Of a stretch of 64,000 nt of DNA, positions 35,479 through 44,806 are shown piece after piece. The notes below the pieces were generated by a model. It was not told where the DNA came from. It worked only from the letters and a program-made list of their open reading frames with translations, and searched no databases. The stretch's first letter is position 1. Every line of letters starts with the position of its first letter. Source of the DNA: Manganibacter manganicus (GTDB lineage Bacteria; Pseudomonadota; Alphaproteobacteria; Rhizobiales; Rhizobiaceae); the NCBI RefSeq assembly GCF_002075885.1, contig NZ_MDET01000020.1:1-64000 (forward strand), read 5' to 3'. The translations under genes and the position numbers were made by a program.

Positions 35479-36225
35479 ATGAAACATCAATTGCGCGGCG
35501 TGCTGGCGCTTGCCGCACTCGGCACTTTGGCCTCCATGCCGGCGCCGGCCGCCGACTATGAGCCGCCGTTGGTCCTGGACGAGGCGCCGGAATATGTGCC
35601 GGTCGAAGTCGGTTCAGGCTGGTATCTGCGCGGCGACATAGCCTATCTGCCGGCCGACAGCTATCGCGATATCGATTTCAGTTCCGCCGGGACGAGCGTC
35701 TCGCAACGCGAGCGGCCGGTATTTGCCAGTGTCGGTTTCGGTTATCATTTTACCGATTATCTGAGGGCTGACGTCAATATCGGCTTCCTTCCCGGAAACG
35801 AGGCGAACATCACGACAAGCGGTCCGGCCGGCACGGGCTTTGCCGATTTCGACAATCGAGGCGCAACGGCGATGGTCAACGGCTATATCGACCTTGGCAC
35901 CTATGTCGGCATCACCCCTTATGTCGGGGCGGGTATCGGCGTATTCCAGAACCGGTACAGCTACAATGTCGGTTACGACGATCTCACGCCGGCCAACGCC
36001 GACATATCCGCTTCCGGCCGCAAGACGCAGTACTCGTTCGCCTATTCGCTCAATGCCGGTCTTGCCTATCAGATTTCGAGGAATCTGGCGCTGGATATCG
36101 GCTACCAATATCTGTCGGCACCCGATGCCGAATATATCAGCTTCGACGGCCCCTCTGCCTATTCGATCGACAAGGGCGTCGACAGCCATCAGATCAAGGT
36201 CGGGCTGCGCTACGATCTCTGGTAG
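35479..36225 (+). CDS. Outer-membrane beta-barrel protein, paralogue of the previous one
   Basis: A 248-residue exported barrel: signal peptide (GVLALAALGTLASMPAPAA), SGWYLRGDIAYLPADSY, ASVGFGYHFTDYLRADVNIGF, TPYVGAGIGVFQNRYSY and the terminal IKVGLRYDLW, with an aromatic last residue as expected for BAM recognition. It shares the GWYxRGDI and TPYVGAGIG blocks with the neighbour, so the two are tandem paralogues. The ATG at 35479 follows GGCGGGAG; an upstream in-frame start lacks a signal peptide. Each gene has its own CtrA-type box and terminator, so they are separate units. Confidence 0.85.
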   Translation: MKHQLRGVLALAALGTLASMPAPAADYEPPLVLDEAPEYVPVEVGSGWYLRGDIAYLPADSYRDIDFSSAGTSVSQRERPVFASVGFGYHFTDYLRADVNIGFLPGNEANITTSGPAGTGFADFDNRGATAMVNGYIDLGTYVGITPYVGAGIGVFQNRYSYNVGYDDLTPANADISASGRKTQYSFAYSLNAGLAYQISRNLALDIGYQYLSAPDAEYISFDGPSAYSIDKGVDSHQIKVGLRYDLW

Positions 36226-36250
36226 GCGCTAGATTCGGGTAACATCGCGG

Positions 36251-36275
36251 CGGCAGGCTCCCTGCCTGCCGTTTT
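36251..36275 (+). terminator. Rho-independent terminator after the second barrel gene
   Basis: CGGCAGGC and GCCTGCCG form a perfect 8-bp stem with a 5-nt loop, followed by TTTT. Confidence 0.85.
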
Positions 36276-36351
36276 CACTTCCGCAACAGATGTTCCATTC
36301 GCGACAGAAACTTTCGTCTTGACGGCGGCAGCGCCGAGGCTTATCGCCGTC

Positions 36352-36404
36352 CGTGGGCCACCCTTCCCCAACGAAGGGCTTACTATCTGGAAGGATAGAC
36401 CACG
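36352..36404 (+). promoter_or_regulatory. serC leader RNA motif (three-way junction at the ribosome site)
   Basis: Directly upstream of the serC ATG the RNA can close an outer stem CGTGG (36352-36356) with CCACG (36400-36404), enclosing two hairpins: CCCTTC/GAAGGG (36361-36378) and CTATC/GATAG (36383-36398). The loop of the second hairpin holds the Shine-Dalgarno GGAAGG. This fits the conserved serC RNA motif reported upstream of serC in alphaproteobacteria. Its ligand, if any, is not known. Confidence 0.7.
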
Positions 36405-37580
36405 ATGACGATACAATCCAAGCCGGACCTGCGTCCGGCCAATCCCCGTTTTTCTTCAGGTCCCTGCGCGAAGCGCCCCGGCTGGTCGGTCGAGGCGCTG
36501 AAGGATGCCGCGCTCGGTCGTTCGCATCGCGCCAAGCTTGGCAAGAGCAAGCTCGAACAGGCGGTCGATCTCACCCGCGAGGTGTTGCAGGTGCCGGCCA
36601 GCCATCGCATCGGCATCGTGCCGGCGTCGGATACCGGCGCCGTCGAGATGGCGCTGTGGTCGCTGCTCGGCGCGCGCGGCGTCGATATGCTGGCTTGGGA
36701 AAGCTTTGGCGCCGGCTGGATCACCGACGTGGTCAAGCAGCTCAAGCTTGCCGATGTGCGTCGCATCGAAGCGCCTTATGGCGAACTGCCGGATCTCTCG
36801 ACCATCGATTTCGACCGCGACGTGGTCTTCACCTGGAACGGCACCACGTCCGGCGTGCGCGTGCCGAATGCCGACTTCATCCCGGCGGCGCGCAGCGGCC
36901 TGACCATTTGCGACGCGACCTCCGCAGCCTTCGCGCAGCGGCTGGATTTCGAAAAGCTCGATGTCGTTACCTTTTCCTGGCAGAAATCGCTCGGCGGCGA
37001 GGGTGCGCACGGCATGCTGATCCTCAGCCCGCGCGCCGTCGAGCGGCTGGAGACCTACACGCCGGCCTGGCCGCTGCCGAAAATCTTCCGGCTGACCAAG
37101 GGTGGCAAGCTGATCGAGGGCATTTTCAGGGGCGAGACGATCAATACGCCGTCCATGCTGGCGGTGGAGGATTATCTCGATGCGCTCAACTGGGCGAAGT
37201 CCATCGGCGGCCTCGACGCGCTGATAGGCCGCGCCGATGCCAATGCCGCCGTCATTGACCGTTTCGTACAGAGCTCCGCTTGGCTGGATCATCTGGCCGT
37301 CGATCCCGCGACGCGGTCCAACACGTCGGTGTGCCTGTCGATTGTCGATCCGCAGATCGCTGCGCTCGATGAGGCCGGGCAGGCGGCTTTTGCCAAAGGG
37401 TTGGCGGCGATGCTCGACAAGGAAGGCGTGGCCTACGACATCGGCCATTACCGTGACGCGCCGCCCGGCCTGCGCATCTGGTGCGGGGCGACGGTCGAGA
37501 CATCCGATATCGAGGCGCTGATGCCCTGGCTCGACTGGGCTTTCGCGCAGCAGAAGGCATCGCTTCAGGCGGCCGCCTGA
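36405..37580 (+). CDS. serC: Phosphoserine aminotransferase
   Basis: A 391-residue PLP enzyme converting 3-phosphohydroxypyruvate and glutamate to phosphoserine, also used in pyridoxal phosphate synthesis. It belongs to the alphaproteobacterial form ([18 protein letters not shown] start). The PLP lysine is in [19 protein letters not shown] near residue 197, and ICDATSAAF holds the cofactor Asp. Expression is probably controlled by the leader RNA that spans the ribosome-binding site. serA follows after 126 bp. Confidence 0.95.
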   Translation: MTIQSKPDLRPANPRFSSGPCAKRPGWSVEALKDAALGRSHRAKLGKSKLEQAVDLTREVLQVPASHRIGIVPASDTGAVEMALWSLLGARGVDMLAWESFGAGWITDVVKQLKLADVRRIEAPYGELPDLSTIDFDRDVVFTWNGTTSGVRVPNADFIPAARSGLTICDATSAAFAQRLDFEKLDVVTFSWQKSLGGEGAHGMLILSPRAVERLETYTPAWPLPKIFRLTKGGKLIEGIFRGETINTPSMLAVEDYLDALNWAKSIGGLDALIGRADANAAVIDRFVQSSAWLDHLAVDPATRSNTSVCLSIVDPQIAALDEAGQAAFAKGLAAMLDKEGVAYDIGHYRDAPPGLRIWCGATVETSDIEALMPWLDWAFAQQKASLQAAA

Positions 37581-37599
37581 TCGTTTCGTGGGTGTTTGA

Positions 37600-37665
37600 A
37601 CCCCACTCATCCGACCTCGCTCCGCTCGCCCTCCCTCCTTCCCTTGTGGAAGAAGTTGGCGCCAG
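37600..37665. repeat. Fragment of a Rhizobiales intergenic repeat
   Basis: CCACTCATCCGACCTCGCTC and the following CT-rich and AAGAAG segments resemble decayed copies of a dispersed intergenic repeat common in rhizobial genomes. It lies in the serC-serA gap and lacks coding potential. Assigned from memory of the pattern; no second copy is in this window. Confidence 0.4.
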
Positions 37666-37706
37666 AGGCGACGAATGGAGGTCAGCAACCTGACAGGATT
37701 GAAAAA

Positions 37707-39305
37707 ATGCCCCGCGTACTCGTTTCCGACAAACTTTCCCCCACCGCCGTGCAGATCTTCAAGGATCGCGGCGTTGAGGTCGATTACCTTCCCGATCTTG
37801 GCAAGGACAAGGAAAAGCTCCTCGCAGTCATCGGCCAGTATGACGGCCTCGCTATCCGCTCCGCGACCAAGGTCACGGAAAAGCTGATCGCCGCCGCGAC
37901 CAACCTCAAGGTTGTCGGCCGGGCCGGCATAGGCGTCGACAATGTCGATATTCCGGCGGCCAGTCGCCGTGGCATCATCGTGATGAACACGCCCTTCGGC
38001 AATTCCATCACCACCGCCGAACATGCCATCGCGCTTTTGTTCGCGGTTGCCCGCCAGATCCCGGAAGCGAATGCTTCCACCCAGGCCGGCAAGTGGGAGA
38101 AGAACCGCTTCATGGGTGTCGAGATCACCGGCAAGACGCTGGGCGTGATCGGCTGCGGCAATATCGGCTCCATCGTGGCCATGCGCGCCGTCGGCCTGAG
38201 GATGCATGTCGTTGCCTTCGATCCGTTCCTGTCGGAGGACCGTGCATCCGAGTTGGGGGTCGAAAAGGTGGAACTCGACGAATTGTTCGCCCGCGCAGAC
38301 TTCATCACACTGCACACGCCGCTGACCGACAAGACGCGCAACATCATCAATGCCGGCTCGATTGCGAAGATGAAGGATGGCGTGCGCATCATCAATTGCG
38401 CGCGTGGAGGGCTTATCGTTGAAGCCGACCTGGTCGCCGCCCTGAAAAGCGGCAAGGTGGCGGGCGCCGGCATCGACGTGTTCGAAGTCGAGCCGGCGAC
38501 GGATAACGCGCTGTTCGGCATGGACAATGTCGTCACAACGCCGCATCTCGGCGCTTCCACTTCCGAAGCGCAGGAGAACGTGGCGCTACAGGTTGCCGAG
38601 CAGATGTCGGATTATCTCATCAAGGGGGCGATCTCCAATGCCATCAACATGCCTTCGATCACCGCTGAGGAAGCGCCACGCCTGAAGCCTTTCATCAAGC
38701 TGGCCGAAGTGCTTGGCGCCTTTGTCGGCCAGGTTACCGAAGATCCCATCAAGGAGGTGGAAATCCTGTTCGACGGCGCGACCGCCACGATGAACACGCG
38801 CGCATTGATCAGCGCGGCGCTCGCAGGATTGATCCGTCCGCAGGTGTCCGACGTCAACATGGTGTCGGCGCCGATCATGGTGAAGGAGCGCGGCATTATC
38901 GTCGCCGAGGTGAAGCGTGACAAATCGGGCGTCTTCGACGGCTACATCAAGCTGACGGTGAAAACCGAGAGGCGGACACGCACGATTGCCGGCACCTGCT
39001 TTTCCGATCACAAGCCGCGCTTCATCCAGATCAAGGGCATCAATCTCGACGCGGAAGTCGGCCAGCACATGCTCTATACCACAAACGCCGATGCGCCGGG
39101 CATTATCGGCCTGCTCGGCTCGGTCTGCGGTGAGAACGGCGTCAACATCGCCAATTTCGCGCTTGGCCGCGATCGACCGGGCGGCAACGCCATCGCGCTG
39201 CTTTATCTCGATGCGCCGTTTCCCGAGGACGTGCTTGCCAAGCTGCGCGCGCATCCCACCATTGCGTCGGCAAAGCCATTGCAGTTCGACGTCAACGGCT
39301 ACTAA
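37707..39305 (+). CDS. serA: D-3-phosphoglycerate dehydrogenase
   Basis: A 532-residue enzyme for the first step of serine synthesis, oxidising 3-phosphoglycerate with NAD. The N-terminal half has VVGRAGIGVDNVDIPAAS, the Rossmann motif LGVIGCGNIGSIVAMRA near residue 147, and catalytic Arg, Glu and His in NCARGGLIVE, DVFEVEP and TTPHLGAST. An intervening domain and a C-terminal ACT domain (NADAPGIIGLLGSVCGENG, then VNIANFALGRD) mark the long type I form, usually serine-sensitive. The ATG at 37707 was chosen by homology, since earlier starts add an unrelated tail. Confidence 0.96.
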   Translation: MPRVLVSDKLSPTAVQIFKDRGVEVDYLPDLGKDKEKLLAVIGQYDGLAIRSATKVTEKLIAAATNLKVVGRAGIGVDNVDIPAASRRGIIVMNTPFGNSITTAEHAIALLFAVARQIPEANASTQAGKWEKNRFMGVEITGKTLGVIGCGNIGSIVAMRAVGLRMHVVAFDPFLSEDRASELGVEKVELDELFARADFITLHTPLTDKTRNIINAGSIAKMKDGVRIINCARGGLIVEADLVAALKSGKVAGAGIDVFEVEPATDNALFGMDNVVTTPHLGASTSEAQENVALQVAEQMSDYLIKGAISNAINMPSITAEEAPRLKPFIKLAEVLGAFVGQVTEDPIKEVEILFDGATATMNTRALISAALAGLIRPQVSDVNMVSAPIMVKERGIIVAEVKRDKSGVFDGYIKLTVKTERRTRTIAGTCFSDHKPRFIQIKGINLDAEVGQHMLYTTNADAPGIIGLLGSVCGENGVNIANFALGRDRPGGNAIALLYLDAPFPEDVLAKLRAHPTIASAKPLQFDVNGY

Positions 39306-39331
39306 GGGCGCGTAAATCTGCATGACGGTCA

Positions 39332-39355
39332 AAGGCGCCGGGCAACCGGCGCCTT
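39332..39355 (+). terminator. Strong hairpin after serA
   Basis: AAGGCGCCGG and CCGGCGCCTT form a perfect 10-bp stem with a GCAA tetraloop, 27 bp after the serA stop. Only two T follow, so termination may rely on other factors. Confidence 0.65.
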
Positions 39356-39434
39356 GCGGAACTCCGTGGCTTGACCGGTGGTGATGCAAAGTGTTGCTTA
39401 CCCCGCGGCCAGACAATTGAGCAAAGAGCGAACC

Positions 39435-40595
39435 ATGACCGATCACGCATTTCCATTTCCTGCTAACGGCACTTTTCTTGGCCGCGCTTTTGCCCAGGGC
39501 TGGGCGCACCCGGCTGTCGTGACGGTACGCGACGGGGCGGTTTTCGACATCACGTCGAAGAATGCGCCCACTTCACGCGATATCTGCGAGATGGACGATC
39601 CGGCGGCCTATGTCGTCAATGCCAACGGAAAGCCGCTCGGCGCGCTTGCCGACATCCTGGCCAACAGCATGGCGACCAGCCGTGATCCGGCAAAGCCGTA
39701 TCTGCTCTCGCCTGTCGATCTGCAGGCGGTGAAGGCGTCGGGCGTCACCTTCGTCGTTTCGCTGCTGGAGCGCGTCATCGAGGAGCAGGCGCGCGGTTCC
39801 GCCGAGAAGGCAGACCTGATCCGCACCGACATTGCCAATTTGATCGGTCATGATTTGTCGAAGCTGAAACCCGGTTCCGACGAGGCCGCCGAGGTCAAGG
39901 CGCGGTTGATCGCACGGGACGTGTGGTCGCAATATCTGGAGGTCGGCATCGGCCCGGATGCTGAAATCTTCTCCAAATGCCAGCCGATGGCTTCGGTCGG
40001 CTATGGCGCCGATGTCGGCCTGCACCCGGTTTCGACATGGAACAATCCCGAGCCGGAAATCGCCGTGGTGGCCTCAAGCAAGGGCAGCATCGTGGGTGCT
40101 ACCCTCGGCAACGACGTCAACCTGCGCGATGTCGAGGGCCGCTCCGCTCTGTTGCTCGGCAAGGCCAAGGACAACAATGCGTCGGCCTCGCTCGGCCCGT
40201 TCATCCGGCTTTTCGACAGTGCCTTTGCATTGGACGATGTGAAGAAAGCCGTGGTGCGACTGAAGGTGGAAGGCGAGGACGGTTTCGTGCTCGAGGGGCA
40301 AAGTTCGATGGCCGAGATCAGCCGCTCGCCGGAAGATCTCGTGGCTGCGGCGCTCGGGGCGCATCATCAATATCCTGACGGCATGGTGCTTTATCTCGGC
40401 ACCATGTTTGCCCCGGTCAAGGATCGTGGCGAGACCGGCAAGGGCTTTACCCACAAGGTCGGCGATATCGTCACCATAGCGTCGGAGACGCTGGGCGCGC
40501 TGGTCAACCGCGTGCGGCTGTCGCCGGATTGCCCGCACTGGACCTATGGCGCCAGCCATCTGATGCGCGATCTGGCAAAGGCCGGGTTACTTTAA
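39435..40595 (+). CDS. Fumarylacetoacetate hydrolase (FAH) family protein
   Basis: A 386-residue member of the FAH superfamily, with metal-binding residues in YLEVGIGPDAEIFSKCQPM and NPEPEIAVV and the catalytic-domain block GATLGNDVNLRDVEGRSALLLGKAKDNN near residues 215-245. FAH enzymes hydrate, cleave or decarboxylate 2-oxo acids; the long N-terminal domain resembles versions found in sugar-acid catabolism. The substrate is not evident and no pathway genes adjoin. It converges with the EamA gene, overlapping it by nine bases. Confidence 0.82.
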   Translation: MTDHAFPFPANGTFLGRAFAQGWAHPAVVTVRDGAVFDITSKNAPTSRDICEMDDPAAYVVNANGKPLGALADILANSMATSRDPAKPYLLSPVDLQAVKASGVTFVVSLLERVIEEQARGSAEKADLIRTDIANLIGHDLSKLKPGSDEAAEVKARLIARDVWSQYLEVGIGPDAEIFSKCQPMASVGYGADVGLHPVSTWNNPEPEIAVVASSKGSIVGATLGNDVNLRDVEGRSALLLGKAKDNNASASLGPFIRLFDSAFALDDVKKAVVRLKVEGEDGFVLEGQSSMAEISRSPEDLVAAALGAHHQYPDGMVLYLGTMFAPVKDRGETGKGFTHKVGDIVTIASETLGALVNRVRLSPDCPHWTYGASHLMRDLAKAGLL

Positions 40596-41495
40596 ATCTG
40601 CTTCCGCGCGGGCCATGCGGCGACCGCTGGTTTCCGCCAGCCAGATGCCGCCCATCACCAGAACCAGTGCGAGGCCCTGATAGAACTGAAACTGCTCGCC
40701 GATGATGAGGACGGAAAGCAGCGTGCCGAAGATCGGCACCAGATTGATGAACAGGCCGGCGCGGTTAGCGCCGATCAGTTCGTTGCCCCGTATATAGAGC
40801 ACTTGCGACACGACCGAGACGCCGAGGCCGATATAAAGTGCAAGCATCCAGCCGGTCGCGTCCGGCATCATCGCCTCACCGGCGGCGATCTCCCATGCCA
40901 GGAAGGGTAGCGACGTGACCAGAGCCGCCAGCGACAGCGCGGTGATCAGGCTTTGCCAATGCAGCCTGGGTTTCATGCGCAGGACGACGGAATAGCCGCT
41001 GTAAAGCAGGACGGCGATCAGCATGATCGCGTCGCCGAAATTCACTTGCAGCTTCAGCAATTGACGGGGATCGCCATGGCTTGCGGTCAGGAGCACGCCG
41101 AAGATTGTCACACACACGCCGACAAGCTGCATCCAGCTTGCGCGCATGCGAAAGAACAGGAAATTGATGGCGATGATGAGGATCGGCATGCCTGCTTGTT
41201 CGATGGAGACGTTGATTGCCGTCGTGTAGTGCAGGGCGGTGTAGAAGATGACGTTGAACAAGGTGAAGCCGCCGGTGCCGAGAATGGCGAGCAGCAGCCA
41301 GTGCCGGCGCAGCACCGGCCAATCCTCGCGCAATTGCCGCCAGCCCAGCGGCAGCATGACCAGCACGGCGAGCGCCCAGCGCAGGAACACCACGACCATT
41401 GGCGAGACATGGCCGACGGCGAGTTTGCCGGCCACGGAATTTCCGCCCCATAACAGCGTGGTGAGCAAGAGCAGCGCATAGGCGTTTCTGTGCAT
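40587..41495 (-). CDS. EamA/DMT-superfamily transporter
   Basis: A 302-residue protein with ten membrane spans formed by two EamA repeats (NAYALLLLTTLLWGGNSVAGK; FGDAIMLIAVLLYSGYSVVLRM). Such proteins export amino acids or other metabolites, or import nucleotide-sugar-like compounds; the substrate is unknown. The ATG at 41495 was chosen because it fits the family N terminus. Its 3' end overlaps the FAH gene on the other strand. Confidence 0.85.
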   Translation of the reverse strand: MHRNAYALLLLTTLLWGGNSVAGKLAVGHVSPMVVVFLRWALAVLVMLPLGWRQLREDWPVLRRHWLLLAILGTGGFTLFNVIFYTALHYTTAINVSIEQAGMPILIIAINFLFFRMRASWMQLVGVCVTIFGVLLTASHGDPRQLLKLQVNFGDAIMLIAVLLYSGYSVVLRMKPRLHWQSLITALSLAALVTSLPFLAWEIAAGEAMMPDATGWMLALYIGLGVSVVSQVLYIRGNELIGANRAGLFINLVPIFGTLLSVLIIGEQFQFYQGLALVLVMGGIWLAETSGRRMARAEADLK

Positions 41496-41708
41496 GGGAA
41501 AGCTCCGGGCGGCTGCATCTATCGCGACCGCGATCAGGTATGGCCTTGCTGACGCCAAGTAAATGATGCGAAAGCCGGAAATTGTTGTGCCTCAGCCCGG
41601 TATCATGGGCAAAGAATGGTCGCGTCGCGCGGCGCATGACGTTATAGAGGCGTGTTTCGAAGTGCCGCCTGCGGCTGCACACGATTAGGGACTCGAAGGG
41701 AATCGAAC

Positions 41709-43007
41709 ATGGCCAATGTGGTGGTCGTCGGCTCGCAGTGGGGCGACGAAGGCAAGGGCAAGATCGTTGACTGGCTGTCGGAACGCGCCGACGTCGTGGT
41801 GCGTTTCCAAGGCGGCCACAATGCCGGCCACACGCTGGTCGTCGACGGCAAGACCTACAAGCTGTCGCTGTTGCCGTCCGGCGTCGTGCGCGAAGGCAAG
41901 CTGTCGATCATCGGCAATGGCGTCGTTTTCGATCCGCATGCCTTCGTCGCCGAGCTTGGCAAGCTCAAGGCGCTGGGCGTTTCCATAACACCGGATTGCC
42001 TGAAAATAGCCGAAAACACGGCGCTTATCCTGTCGCTGCATCGGGAACTGGACGGGTATCGCGAGGATGCGGCCTCCAATTCCGGCACGAAAATCGGCAC
42101 GACCCGGCGCGGCATCGGCCCGGCCTATGAGGACAAGGTGGGGCGGCGCGCGATCCGGGTGATGGATTTGGCGGATTTGGAAACCCTTCCTTCGAAGGTC
42201 GACAGGCTGTTGACGCACCACAATGCGCTGCGCCGCGGGCTTGGCCATGACGAGGTGACGCACGAGGCGATCATGCAGGAGCTGACCTCGGTAGCCGACC
42301 AGATCCTGCCCTATATGGATCGCGTCTGGAGGGTGCTCGACGATCGCCGCCGCGCTGGCGAGCGCATTCTGTTCGAGGGCGCGCAGGGCACGTTGCTCGA
42401 TATCGATCACGGCACCTATCCTTTCGTCACCTCGTCCAACACCGTGGCCGGGCAGGCTGCCGCCGGTTCCGGCGTCGGTCCGGGCGCCATCGATTATGTG
42501 CTCGGCATCACCAAGGCCTACACCACGCGCGTTGGCGAAGGCCCGTTCCCGACCGAGCAGACCGGCGAGGTGGGCGACTTCCTGGGCACGCGCGGCCGTG
42601 AGTTCGGTGTCGTCACCGGGCGCAAGCGCCGGTGCGGCTGGTTCGACGCGGTGCTGGTGAGACAGGCTGTTGCAGTCAACGGCATCAAGGGCATTGCGCT
42701 GACCAAGCTCGACGTCCTGGACGGGCTGGACGAGATCAAGGTCTGCACCGGCTACCGGCTCGACGGCGAGACGATCGACTATCTCCCCGCAAGCCAAGGC
42801 GCACAGGCGCGTGTGGAGCCGATCTATGAGACGCTGCAGGGGTGGCAGGACACCACGGCAGGCGCGCGAAGCTGGAACGAACTGCCGGCGCAGGCGGTCA
42901 AATATGTTCGGCATATCGAGGAATTGATCGGCGCGCCGGTCGCGCTGCTTTCCACCAGCCCGGAGCGGGATGACACGATACTTGTGACCGATCCGTTCCA
43001 AGATTAG
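41709..43007 (+). CDS. purA: Adenylosuccinate synthetase
   Basis: A 432-residue GTP-dependent enzyme joining IMP and aspartate on the way to AMP. All hallmark segments are present: [20 protein letters not shown] at the N terminus, [11 protein letters not shown] near residue 40, [14 protein letters not shown] near residue 130, and [19 protein letters not shown] near residue 300. The ATG at 41709 fits the family exactly. A membrane-anchored hypothetical protein follows after 71 bp. Confidence 0.97.
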   Translation: MANVVVVGSQWGDEGKGKIVDWLSERADVVVRFQGGHNAGHTLVVDGKTYKLSLLPSGVVREGKLSIIGNGVVFDPHAFVAELGKLKALGVSITPDCLKIAENTALILSLHRELDGYREDAASNSGTKIGTTRRGIGPAYEDKVGRRAIRVMDLADLETLPSKVDRLLTHHNALRRGLGHDEVTHEAIMQELTSVADQILPYMDRVWRVLDDRRRAGERILFEGAQGTLLDIDHGTYPFVTSSNTVAGQAAAGSGVGPGAIDYVLGITKAYTTRVGEGPFPTEQTGEVGDFLGTRGREFGVVTGRKRRCGWFDAVLVRQAVAVNGIKGIALTKLDVLDGLDEIKVCTGYRLDGETIDYLPASQGAQARVEPIYETLQGWQDTTAGARSWNELPAQAVKYVRHIEELIGAPVALLSTSPERDDTILVTDPFQD

Positions 43008-43078
43008 GTTTCGAGGCTGTTCGGGCACTGTGCCGAATCGCAGCGGCCCGGAAAGCGCAGATACAGGTCGATTGAAGC

Positions 43079-44749
43079 ATGGCAGATTTCGTAGCGGTTC
43101 TGAAAAAGACACTGGATGGTCTCGGAGAAACCACATCGCAGACGCGCGCCAGGGTCTATGACAAGGCTCGCTCGACCATCGAGGCCAAGCTCGCGGCGAT
43201 CAGCCCGACGCCGCCGCAAGCTGTAGCGGATCGTCAGCGCCGCGCGTTGGAGGACGCCATCGCGACGGTCGAGAAAGGCTATGAGAAACCGAAGCCGATG
43301 TCGGAGGCTTCCGATCCGCTGGCCGAACTGGAAAGCATCTTTTCCTCGATCGACCGCAACCGCACGCAGCCCAATCACGTTCGGCCAACAGCCAAGGCGA
43401 CTGCATCGGCACAGCCTGGCGAAGCCGCGACGCCACAGGAATGGCCTGCTGTTGAGCCTGTTGCACACGAGCCAAAGGCCGAGCCCGGTTCTGCCTCGAA
43501 CGGTTCCCCGCCAAAGGTGGCCGCGACATCTGAGCGGCCGGCGGACCCGGTGCCAGCCTCTCCAGCCGTGCCAGTGCCTCCGACCATGGAAACGGATGAC
43601 GCCGAGGAGACCTTTCCCGGCATCGAGGAGGACCACGGCTATCCCGCGGATGTCGATGAGGAAAGGTCCCGGCGCCGGCTTGGCGGGCTGATCGCCGCTC
43701 TGGTTGCGCTGGTGGTGATCGCTGGCGGCGGCTATGCCGCCTGGCTCAACAAGGATGTCGTGACGGGACTGTTTGACAAGGGCGACGACACGGTCGCGGT
43801 TCAACCGGTGAAGGAAGAGCCGACGAAGCCGGTGGCGGGCCAGGACACGCCGACCAAGACACCTGACACGAATAGCGGCGAGACGGAGAGCCCGCAGAAA
43901 TTCACCCAGCGCCTGCTGCCTGACGGCAAGGAGGTCGATCCGGGCCCTGCCACCGCGCCCGCGACCATCGGCGAAGGATCGTCGGTGGTGGCCTTGACCA
44001 CGCCTCCGTCCGGAACGCCTACCCAACCGCCGGTTTCCGGCGGTGAGCCGGCGACGCCACCGGCCGGCAATGCCAATCAGCCGGCGGTCGCCGTCGGCCA
44101 GAAGGCGATCTATTACGAGGAACGCACCAATGCCGCGGAGGGCTCGGCGGAGTCCGGCACCGTCGTGTGGTCGCTGGTGCAGGAATCGCCGGGCGGCGAC
44201 GCGCCGCCGGAGCCGGCGATTCGCGGCGAGGCGACAATTCCCGGCAAGAATGTGCAGTTGCGCATCACCATCCGCCGCAACACCGACAAGACTTTGCCGG
44301 CCAGCCATATTATCGAGATGATTTTCCTGACGCCGGACGGTTTCGAGGGCGGCAGCATCGACAATGTGCTGCGCATCGCCATGAAGCGCACCGAGCAGGA
44401 TGCGGGCAATCCGCTGCTCGGTATTCCGGCCAAGATCGCCGACGGCTATTTCCTGGTGGCGCTTAACGACACCAAGGCCGACGAGGCGACCAATCTCGCC
44501 CTGCTGCGCAATCAGGAATGGATCGACATTCCGGTTATCTACAAATCGGGCCGCCGCGCATTGCTGACCATGGAAAAGGGCATTCCCGGCGACAAGGTAT
44601 TCGACGAGGCGCTTAAAGCTTGGGAGAGCGAGGCTGAAACCACCGATACGGGCGGTGCCGATACAGGCGACGGCAGTGCCGCGGATACCAACACCGGGAA
44701 TGGCAATACCGGAGACGCGCAGACCGGAAACGGGGAGGCCGCGCAATAA
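43079..44749 (+). CDS. Large single-span hypothetical protein downstream of purA
   Basis: A 556-residue protein I cannot assign. It has a soluble N-terminal helical region (LKKTLDGLGETTSQTRARVY, residues 1-70), a long Pro/Ala/Glu-rich linker, one membrane span near residues 201-223 (LGGLIAALVALVVIAGGGYA), another low-complexity Thr/Pro linker, and a compact C-terminal domain at about residues 340-520 (KAIYYEERTNAAEGSAESG, RGEATIPGKNVQLRITIRRN, HIIEMIFLTPDGFEGGSID). The tail is Asp/Thr/Gly-rich. By topology the C-terminal domain should be periplasmic. It may be conserved in related rhizobia, but its role is unknown. Confidence 0.75.
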   Translation: MADFVAVLKKTLDGLGETTSQTRARVYDKARSTIEAKLAAISPTPPQAVADRQRRALEDAIATVEKGYEKPKPMSEASDPLAELESIFSSIDRNRTQPNHVRPTAKATASAQPGEAATPQEWPAVEPVAHEPKAEPGSASNGSPPKVAATSERPADPVPASPAVPVPPTMETDDAEETFPGIEEDHGYPADVDEERSRRRLGGLIAALVALVVIAGGGYAAWLNKDVVTGLFDKGDDTVAVQPVKEEPTKPVAGQDTPTKTPDTNSGETESPQKFTQRLLPDGKEVDPGPATAPATIGEGSSVVALTTPPSGTPTQPPVSGGEPATPPAGNANQPAVAVGQKAIYYEERTNAAEGSAESGTVVWSLVQESPGGDAPPEPAIRGEATIPGKNVQLRITIRRNTDKTLPASHIIEMIFLTPDGFEGGSIDNVLRIAMKRTEQDAGNPLLGIPAKIADGYFLVALNDTKADEATNLALLRNQEWIDIPVIYKSGRRALLTMEKGIPGDKVFDEALKAWESEAETTDTGGADTGDGSAADTNTGNGNTGDAQTGNGEAAQ

Positions 44750-44806
44750 CGCTTCTTCCTATCTAAGGCGATTGGTCTAAGTCGGAGTCATTAAGGAAGC
44801 CATCCC

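Noticed and set aside
37600..37706. Small gene between serC and serA
   Set aside because: The short frame reads through a decayed intergenic repeat, with no ribosome site or similarity.
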